From a virus, in the IMG/VR virus record IMGVR_UViG_3300001041_000932, positions 1 through 32,697 of that record: a stretch of DNA of 32,697 nt. One strand, 5' to 3'. A program made the translations under genes and the position numbers. Numbering within the stretch: the stretch's first letter is position 1; each line of letters opens with the position of its first letter. This document shows, piece by piece, positions 27,664 to 32,697 of the stretch. Below the pieces are notes generated by a model. It had not been told where the DNA came from. It saw only the letters and a list, made by a program, of their open reading frames with translations, and made no database searches.

Positions 27664-27876
27664 ATGAAAACCCTTAATGATGCACTTGAATTAAGCGAGA
27701 AGGATGAGCTCATGAACGAGTTGAAGGAACATGTCGCGCTCCGGGACAACATGGGCGGATCTCTCTATTGGAACACCATGAACGATGAGTGTTGTGCCAT
27801 AGCAACACGGTGCGCAAGACTAGGTTGCGACAGGGCGGAAATAGCTAAAACTCTCGGTCGGGGTAATTTTATGTAG
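27664..27876 (+). CDS. Small acidic hypothetical protein
   Basis: The ATG at 27664 lies behind GAGGAGGTGAAAG. The 70-residue product starts MKTLNDALELSEKDELM, has several Cys (NDECCAIATRCARLGCDRAE) and a helix-turn-helix-like tail (RAEIAKTLGRGNFM). It could be a small regulator; weak evidence. Confidence 0.6.
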   Translation: MKTLNDALELSEKDELMNELKEHVALRDNMGGSLYWNTMNDECCAIATRCARLGCDRAEIAKTLGRGNFM

Positions 27877-27891
27877 AAGGAAGGTAAGCGG

Positions 27892-28644
27892 ATGGATATC
27901 AAGGAGCCCAATTTATCCATAGTTGTTTTAACACCTGACCAAAAGGTTGTAGCCATGAAAGCCGCCAAAGATTTAATGCATGGTGCTAGTTACATCCGTG
28001 AAATGGTTGAAGGTGATACCTTAACGGCCGAGATGCGAGACAGTATGTGCAACCTCATGGATCATTACACGAAGGAAATTTGCGAACCACTAGGTTATGC
28101 TTCGGCAGCCGCGCAGAGAATTGAAGAGAAACACGCTGACATTCGCAGGCTTAACGGTCGCATCCACGAACTTGAACGTCAGTTAGGTGAAGCTGCCCCA
28201 ATTGACACCGTTCCCAATCTGCTCCGTAATCTTAAAGATGTCGTGGATGAGTGGTGGAAAGGACAGGGATTCGGCTGGATTTTTGAACTTCAATACAGTC
28301 CATACGGTTCAGTTAATCTAAAGTTTAGCTTTTCGTTCGACCATGTTTTCTCAATGTCAAATACGCCGGTGAGTGACAAGAAGACTAAAACGGATAAACG
28401 AAACAACTTGGAAAAACAGGGTTATATCTTTCTCGTTGATGAGAGTGAACACCGTTTGATGGACTGTGATACTAATCGAATCTTGTCTCAATGTCTATTA
28501 ACCAAGCGTTTCCCATCGATCACGATTCGTTACTGGGAGAATCGACACGTTCACAAGAGCGACAAGTTTGCTCTCTGGGGAATCCACGCAGTTATTCAAG
28601 ATATTAAGGACCTAGCGGTGCCAAGCGATATATTGCCGGGCTAA
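27892..28644 (+). CDS. Hypothetical phage protein
   Basis: The 250-residue product has an N-terminal helical region with a short coiled coil (about 80-105: AAQRIEEKHADIRRLNGRIHELERQ, in part) and a C-terminal globular domain with Trp-rich WWKGQGFGWIFELQYS and strand-like segments. AAGGAAGG precedes the ATG. No family recognised, but size and neat spacing make it a real gene. Confidence 0.7.
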   Translation: MDIKEPNLSIVVLTPDQKVVAMKAAKDLMHGASYIREMVEGDTLTAEMRDSMCNLMDHYTKEICEPLGYASAAAQRIEEKHADIRRLNGRIHELERQLGEAAPIDTVPNLLRNLKDVVDEWWKGQGFGWIFELQYSPYGSVNLKFSFSFDHVFSMSNTPVSDKKTKTDKRNNLEKQGYIFLVDESEHRLMDCDTNRILSQCLLTKRFPSITIRYWENRHVHKSDKFALWGIHAVIQDIKDLAVPSDILPG

Positions 28645-28668
28645 CCAAGGCGGAAGGAGGCGCACCCA

Positions 28669-28881
28669 ATGGTAAAACAAGCACTCCAAACATGCACATG
28701 CGGTCTAAATCTCAAGCTACCAGAAGGCGAAGTCCGAACAGTCTGCCGTAGATGCGGAGCCAAGTGGGAGATCGATTGCGGAGGGTTTTGGTTTAGCCAG
28801 ACTGTGTTTGAGCCTTTTGTGGCAAGGGTGAAAAAGCAGACGAGAAAAAAGAGAAAGGCAGGAGCAAGGCGATGGCGTTAA
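28669..28881 (+). CDS. Zinc-ribbon protein with basic tail
   Basis: The 70-residue protein has CTCGLNLKL and CRRCGAKWEIDCGG, a compact zinc site, then a very basic C-terminus (KKQTRKKRKAGARRWR) fit to bind nucleic acid. GGAAGGAGG lies upstream. It overlaps the next gene by 10 nt. Confidence 0.68.
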   Translation: MVKQALQTCTCGLNLKLPEGEVRTVCRRCGAKWEIDCGGFWFSQTVFEPFVARVKKQTRKKRKAGARRWR

Positions 28882-29228
28882 CCTCAAAACTGTTGCCCTA
28901 TAAAGTAATAATTCCCTTCGTTGGTGAAGAGTTGAAAAGAATTTGGAACGTTGTTGGCGACCGGCTCATGAAAGTCGATTGGATCAAGCTTGAGGTAGAA
29001 GCTTATCAAAATTTGCAGAAAAAGAAACAACATCACAAACGTTGGGCGAAGCTTATGCAAAGTGGCGGCATGGTTCGGGATAGCGAAACCGATAAATCGA
29101 ATCATAAAACGTTGGCCACGGTAACCGACAGAGGGATTACCGTTGAGTACATGGATGGGCGAATGATCGGGCAGAGGCATGTCATCCCGTTGTTTATCGA
29201 TTCGACTCAGTGGGGAGGGATGAAATGA
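28872..29228 (+). CDS. Basic hypothetical protein
   Basis: The 118-residue protein has a helical first half (VGEELKRIWNVVGDRLMK ... QKKKQHHKRWAKLMQ) and a strand-rich second half (TLATVTDRGITVEYMDGRM). Start ATG lies behind GGAGCAAGGCG inside the previous gene's end; its stop overlaps the next start. Family unknown. Confidence 0.65.
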   Translation: MALTSKLLPYKVIIPFVGEELKRIWNVVGDRLMKVDWIKLEVEAYQNLQKKKQHHKRWAKLMQSGGMVRDSETDKSNHKTLATVTDRGITVEYMDGRMIGQRHVIPLFIDSTQWGGMK

Positions 29229-29479
29229 AAAACTCATTAGGTGATCTAAACAACCATTTGTTCGCGCAGTTAGAACGTTTAGGAGACGAAGAGACCAAGG
29301 AAGAAAAATTGGTAGAGGAAATCAACAGGGCAAAAGCTATTACTCAGGTTGCTGTGCAAATTATCTCTAATGGAAAACTGGTGCTCGATGCCCTAAAGGT
29401 AAAGGATGAATACTTGGGTGGAGAAAGCAAGAAGATGCCAGCCATGCTTCGCGAAGCGTTTGTTCCATCAGGTGATTAG
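29225..29479 (+). CDS. Small phage helical protein
   Basis: The ATG at 29225 lies 4 nt inside the previous gene's end, behind GGGAGGGATGAA. The 84-residue product (MKNSLGDLNNHLFAQLERL ... EEINRAKAITQVAVQIISNGKL) matches a common pattern of small phage proteins upstream of or near HNH genes, of unknown function. Confidence 0.7.
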   Translation: MKNSLGDLNNHLFAQLERLGDEETKEEKLVEEINRAKAITQVAVQIISNGKLVLDALKVKDEYLGGESKKMPAMLREAFVPSGD

Positions 29480-29480
29480 C

Positions 29481-30125
29481 GTGAATCGAAAGTACAGCGA
29501 CGAGCAGGTGGGGTATATACGAGAGAATATCACAGGACGGAGCTTCAAGGAATTAACAGCTATGTTTAACGCTCGATTTGGAATGGACTTAAAGGTTTCG
29601 GCAGTGATTTCGTTTGCTGATCGTAATGGCCTTCACAACGGTCGCGATTCGCGCTTTAACAAAGGCTATGCCCCTACACAGTTTAAGAAAGGGCATGTTC
29701 CGTTCAATAAAGGAACGAAGGGAATCAGTTATTCAGGGATGGAGACAACTCAATTTAAGAAAGGTAACAAGCCTGCCAATTGGGTGCCTCTAGGGTCAGA
29801 GAGAATCACCAAAGACGACTATATCCAAATCAAAGTGCAGGACGGTAAGCTGCAAAAGAACTGGCGAGGCAAACATATCCTAGTCTGGGAGGAGCATAAC
29901 GGCCCCCTTCCTAAAGGACATGTTATTGTTTTTGGCGACAAGGATAAGCGGAACTTTGATCTTGAAAATCTTATCCTCGTATCTCGAAAACAACTTGTAA
30001 GGCTTAATCAGCACAATCTAATTCAGGGTAACGCTAATCTTACTAGGACGGGGGTTATTATCGCAGATATTTGTAACACCATCGGCGAGAGGAAGAGAAG
30101 TAGAAAGGAGAGCCAAATTGGATAA
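29481..30125 (+). CDS. HNH endonuclease
   Basis: The start is GTG at 29481 (MNRKYSDEQVGYIREN), just after the previous stop. The 214-residue protein has an N-terminal HTH-like region (about 5-45), repeated FKKG.(V/K)P.NKG elements (about 60-100) seen with NUMOD-type domains, and an HNH core (about 125-185: HILVWEEHNGPLPKGHVIVFG then NFDLENLILVS). The second His of the usual motif is replaced by Phe (VIVFGDKD), as in some phage HNH proteins. It could be a homing or packaging-type nuclease. Confidence 0.8.
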   Translation: MNRKYSDEQVGYIRENITGRSFKELTAMFNARFGMDLKVSAVISFADRNGLHNGRDSRFNKGYAPTQFKKGHVPFNKGTKGISYSGMETTQFKKGNKPANWVPLGSERITKDDYIQIKVQDGKLQKNWRGKHILVWEEHNGPLPKGHVIVFGDKDKRNFDLENLILVSRKQLVRLNQHNLIQGNANLTRTGVIIADICNTIGERKRSRKESQIG

Positions 30126-30516
30126 ATTCGAACTTGAAACAATCAACGTCCTACTAATCGACATCCTGCGCGAACTCGGAATATCTACACGCGTTAAGGG
30201 TTACCAACACATTATCACCGCCGTTAAAATCCTAAGGGAAAATCCGGATTCCATCAATGCTATGACTAAAGAGTTATACCCAGGGGTCAGCAAAATTCAC
30301 GGCGAGGATATCAGAGGTAGTCGCATTGAAAAGGGCATCAGGACTGCAGTGGGATCGAGCAAGGCCGATGACGTTACGTGGCACAGGATACTCGGAACAG
30401 CCGGACACCTGACAAACACAAAGTTTTTAGCAGCATTGGTCAGGGAGATTGAGGTCAGAGCTAAGCTATTTGAGATCAAAAAAGGGATTAAGGGGGTTGG
30501 TGAACAGGTTGGATAA
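30118..30516 (+). CDS. Stand-alone Spo0A_C-like protein, copy 1
   Basis: The start is TTG at 30118 with AAAGGAGAG upstream. The 132-residue protein resembles the C-terminal DNA-binding domain of Spo0A without the receiver domain: LRELGISTRVKGYQHI, then KELYP, then RIEKGIRTAVGS and TNTKFLAALVREI (Spo0A: IGVPAHIKGYxYL, KxLYP, RVERAIRHAIE, NSEFIAM). The recognition-helix segment is partly diverged. Free effector domains could bind or block Spo0A boxes. It overlaps the HNH gene by 8 nt and copy 2 by 8 nt. Confidence 0.75.
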   Translation: MDKFELETINVLLIDILRELGISTRVKGYQHIITAVKILRENPDSINAMTKELYPGVSKIHGEDIRGSRIEKGIRTAVGSSKADDVTWHRILGTAGHLTNTKFLAALVREIEVRAKLFEIKKGIKGVGEQVG

Positions 30517-30856
30517 ATACGAACTCCAGACAATTAGTATCCTCCGCGAACTCGAAATACCAGCACATATCAAAGGATACCAAAACATCGTGGCTGCAGT
30601 TAAATATCTCCACAAAAACCCAAACGCAATTTATCACATGATGAAAGAACTTTATCCAGAGGCCGGAAAAATGTGTGGCGAGGAAAAGCCTGGTCGCGTC
30701 GAACGTGGCATACGACACGCGATAAGTCAATCAACTGTAAGGCAATCGACGTGGATCAAGTTGTTAGGCAGAACTGGTCCCATGCCAAACGGAGAGTTCT
30801 TGGCGGCGTTGGATGAGGCAGTACGAATTAGAATGGCGGGTGATAGCGTTGAGTGA
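30509..30856 (+). CDS. Stand-alone Spo0A_C-like protein, copy 2
   Basis: A paralogue of the previous gene: it starts at TTG 30509 (LDKYELQTISILRELEIP against LDKFELETINVLLIDILREL); GTG at 30500 is an alternative. The 115-residue protein keeps the Spo0A_C signature well: IPAHIKGYQNI, KELYPEAG, RVERGIRHAIS and PNGEFLAALDEAV. There is no receiver or phosphorylation site, so it would be constitutively active in DNA binding, or act as an inhibitor by heterodimerisation. It overlaps the next gene by 8 nt. Confidence 0.82.
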   Translation: MDKYELQTISILRELEIPAHIKGYQNIVAAVKYLHKNPNAIYHMMKELYPEAGKMCGEEKPGRVERGIRHAISQSTVRQSTWIKLLGRTGPMPNGEFLAALDEAVRIRMAGDSVE

Positions 30857-31592
30857 AACGGAGATATTGACACCAGGACCGGAGATGGACGAGGCGGTCG
30901 GTAAGATCATGGATGCAACGCCTAAAATTGTCTGGTGGGCAATGGATCAGGAGGAAGATGGAATATTCCTAAGGTTTACCGATCTCAACATAGCCAATAA
31001 CTGGCTGGATGATATCAAGTGCCACATGATGCCAAATAGTATCTACAACGGAGTTCACCTTGTTCGCAAGGAAATATACCCACGGTATTCAGAGGACATA
31101 TCAGCAGCGTGGAAAGTCATTCAATGGATCAAGCCAAATTACTGGGTGCAAGTGACCGAGAGCAGAAAATGCGCTGCGTGTGAAGTTGGGGAATACGGGA
31201 GTAATGGTGCCGTTGCCGTGGGAAGAGGAAAGGAAGCGCCAGAAGCAATCTGCAGACTTGCGTTGATTATGGACGCGAAAAAGCCTCTGCTGCAAACAGA
31301 GGCCCAAAGGGAAATCACTCATTTGAATTGTACCATAGATCCAGAAAAAGTTGAATCATTCAAAAGTCAATGGAACTCTATAGATCTATCAAAAATTGAA
31401 TCGTTGGCGGATTTTCCGTTAGTTAAGAGGGGTCCTGATTGTGAGATATGCAAATGTTTTAATTGCGGTGAATTGATCGAGTGTCATCACACAAGACCAT
31501 CCGCGTTGTACCATTGCGGGTCGCTTTGTAAGGGATTGCTCCCTATTAAGGAATGTAAGATTTTTGACAGGGAGGATGAAGTCGATGACTAA
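30849..31592 (+). CDS. Phage ABA-sandwich protein with Cys-rich tail
   Basis: The start is TTG at 30849; GTG at 30840 is possible. The N-terminal half (about 1-145) matches the phage ABA-sandwich domain: PEMDEAVGKIMDATP, then YPRYSEDISAAWKVIQW, then VAVGRGKEAPEAICRLALI. Such proteins normally end there. Here a tail of about 100 residues follows with CEICKCFNCGELIECHHTR and YHCGSLC, a likely zinc module. The junction carries a minus-strand terminator-like hairpin (31283-31303), suggesting fusion of two formerly separate genes. Confidence 0.78.
   Translation: MSETEILTPGPEMDEAVGKIMDATPKIVWWAMDQEEDGIFLRFTDLNIANNWLDDIKCHMMPNSIYNGVHLVRKEIYPRYSEDISAAWKVIQWIKPNYWVQVTESRKCAACEVGEYGSNGAVAVGRGKEAPEAICRLALIMDAKKPLLQTEAQREITHLNCTIDPEKVESFKSQWNSIDLSKIESLADFPLVKRGPDCEICKCFNCGELIECHHTRPSALYHCGSLCKGLLPIKECKIFDREDEVDD
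31283..31303 (-). terminator. Terminator-like hairpin inside a gene
   Basis: GCCTCTG (31283-31289) pairs with CAGAGGC (31297-31303) around a 7-nt loop, and on the minus strand five T follow. On the plus strand no T-run remains. It lies at the junction of the ABA-sandwich and Cys-rich parts of the 30849 gene, and may be a relic of an intergenic bidirectional terminator. Confidence 0.5.
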
Positions 31593-31719
31593 TCTATGTG
31601 ACACTTGCAAATTTGACCGCTTTACTAATTGCAAAGCAACATCCATCGACTTTATGTACAGAATCGGTTGGGGAGGATCAATAATTAGTTGCAAATATTA
31701 CGAGCAGAAAGAGGGTTAA
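31585..31719 (+). CDS. Tiny Cys-rich protein
   Basis: The ATG at 31585 follows GGGAGGATG and overlaps the previous stop by 8 nt. The 44-residue product, MTNLCDTCKFDRFTNC through ISCKYYEQKEG, has four cysteines in a CxxC...C...C order, fit for a single zinc. Small zinc proteins are frequent in this arm. Confidence 0.65.
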   Translation: MTNLCDTCKFDRFTNCKATSIDFMYRIGWGGSIISCKYYEQKEG

Positions 31720-31723
31720 TTAA

Positions 31724-32416
31724 TTGGTAATTTCAGAAGAACATCTCCGCGAAGTATGCAAGGCTGGACAGGGTGCTGAATGCTGCAGATATATTGTTTT
31801 GGGCGACGCTCTTGAATGTTCCAAAGGTACGCCCTTAGGTGTACTTCTTGATAGTAGGGCCAAGCGTGGCGAAATTTTAGCCCAAGGGGATAATTGTGAC
31901 GGGCTTGCAGCCCCATCTAACGAATCAGCAGCAGGGGGAGAAGTAAAAGTGAAGATTATCGATCAAGCGTCTAAGGATACAGGGATTTTCCCAGAGGACT
32001 TGAGAAAATACCATTGCGTTAACGAATTCCGTAATAAATTTAATATGCTTTGTGACGGACCTTGCGAAGCTTGCTGGAATCAGGAGGAGCGCGAGGAAGG
32101 AACGAACGATTCCGATGTTTTGGCAACAGTCACGGACGAAGAAGCTGAGCGCAGAGAAAAGTTTCATCTCAAAATGGTTGAGGCTATGAATTTGGTGAAA
32201 AAGGCCGAGGAGATTATGGAAGAGGCTCAAAAGGAAAAGAAAGCATGGTTCGTAGAGATGAGTGAAAAGTACAGAGTTACCGAGAATCCTATTTGCTTCG
32301 ATCCTAAAACCAAGACTTTACGGAGGGTTGAAAGGTTCGGCGGAATAGAGACTCTATCGAAAGTGATCGAGATGTTGGCAGGAGGGCTAAGGAAGTCTTC
32401 TAAGTTAGGATTCTAA
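31724..32416 (+). CDS. Phage accessory protein, two regions
   Basis: The start is TTG at 31724 (MVISEEHLREVCKAGQG) behind AAAGAGGG. The N-terminal 60 residues, with CKAGQGAECCRYI and GDNCDG, match a frequent small phage cassette and include several Cys. The C-terminal part (about 130-185) is a charged helix (EEAERREKFHLKMVEAMNLVKKAEEIMEEA, in part) likely to form a coiled coil. The 230-residue length suggests two cassettes joined. Function unknown. Confidence 0.68.
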   Translation: MVISEEHLREVCKAGQGAECCRYIVLGDALECSKGTPLGVLLDSRAKRGEILAQGDNCDGLAAPSNESAAGGEVKVKIIDQASKDTGIFPEDLRKYHCVNEFRNKFNMLCDGPCEACWNQEEREEGTNDSDVLATVTDEEAERREKFHLKMVEAMNLVKKAEEIMEEAQKEKKAWFVEMSEKYRVTENPICFDPKTKTLRRVERFGGIETLSKVIEMLAGGLRKSSKLGF

Positions 32417-32440
32417 ATAAAAGAGAGCGAGGAAATATAA

Positions 32441-32697
32441 ATGTCAGTAAAGGAAACGAAAACCCAAGAACAGTCTCAGGAAATTGCGCTTTTAGGCGAT
32501 GGAGCTGTATTTGTAAAACGTACTGCCTCTGGCCTTGTCAAGGCTGTCAAAGCACAAATTAAACTTGAGGAGAAGAAAGGCCATCTCGCGGAAATCCAAG
32601 GGAAGGTGATGGTCACCGGAGCCGGATACAACGAAATGAATAAGGTTGCAGGGGTTTCTGTTATCACTCCCGAGAAATTAACCTTGCCGGATGGATC
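32441..32697 (+). CDS. Phage protein, C-terminally cut by window end
   Basis: An open frame starts at ATG 32441 (MSVKETKTQEQSQEIALLGDG) behind GCGAGG and runs without stop to the end of the window, at least 85 residues. Segments EIQGKVMVTGAGYNEMNKVAGVSVITPEKLTLPDG (in part) resemble a conserved phage early protein group found near recombination and replication genes. The family cannot be fixed from this part. Confidence 0.7.
   Translation, partial: MSVKETKTQEQSQEIALLGDGAVFVKRTASGLVKAVKAQIKLEEKKGHLAEIQGKVMVTGAGYNEMNKVAGVSVITPEKLTLPDG

Overview
The window looks like part of a temperate, probably composite mobile element (prophage plus plasmid- or ICE-like modules) from a spore-forming Bacillota. 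The reasons are strong AGGAGG-type ribosome binding sites, frequent TTG/GTG starts, sigma-A-like promoters, a holin/amidase lysis cassette, a CI/Cro-type switch beside an integrase, and two genes related to the DNA-binding domain of the sporulation regulator Spo0A. No rRNA, tRNA or CRISPR array was seen. Genus cannot be decided from the sequence.

Layout. (1) 1-2600, mostly leftward: a small membrane protein, a XerC/D-like tyrosine recombinase, a short ORF and a DUF2786 protein. Their promoter (about 2608-2636) is back to back with a rightward promoter for a tiny ribbon-helix-helix (RHH) regulator, and the two share one palindromic -35 box. (2) 2883-5001, rightward: holin, N-acetylmuramoyl-L-alanine amidase, a DUF6527-like cargo gene followed by a diverged copy of the amidase's last codons, and a small holin-like membrane protein, ending in a strong terminator. 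(3) 12653-5051, leftward: a tightly packed operon with an SNF2-type helicase, a protein of unknown function, a PAPS-reductase-like enzyme (IbrA/DUF3440-like), a ParB-like protein (IbrB-like), a beta-class adenine methyltransferase, a further unknown and a small RHH protein. This resembles a phage DNA-modification or protection module. (4) 13717-12691: a self-contained gene for a long coiled-coil DNA-binding-type protein with its own promoter and an operator-like repeat. (5) 19204-13723, leftward: an RHH-type protein, an FtsK/HerA ATPase, a replication-relaxation protein, a SpoIIIAC-like membrane protein, a membrane-anchored M23 peptidase and several secreted or membrane proteins. This is a plasmid-type DNA processing and envelope module. 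(6) 19352-22852: a regulatory hub with several XRE repressors, a second integrase, a CI-like repressor and a Cro-like gene around three 17-bp operators. (7) 23039-32697, rightward: closely spaced small early-type genes, including a BRO-N antirepressor, an HNH endonuclease, many small cysteine-rich proteins, two tandem stand-alone Spo0A_C-like proteins and a phage ABA-sandwich protein. Three genes here run against the flow. The last gene is cut by the window end.

Most interesting points: the SpoIIIAC-like / M23 / FtsK gene set, which recalls a miniature of the sporulation Q-A channel; the IbrA-IbrB-methyltransferase-helicase operon; the tandem free Spo0A effector domains; and a layered set of operators and duplicated promoters and leaders that appears to coordinate the modules. 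Functional links between modules are inference; the motifs and sites are read directly from the sequence.
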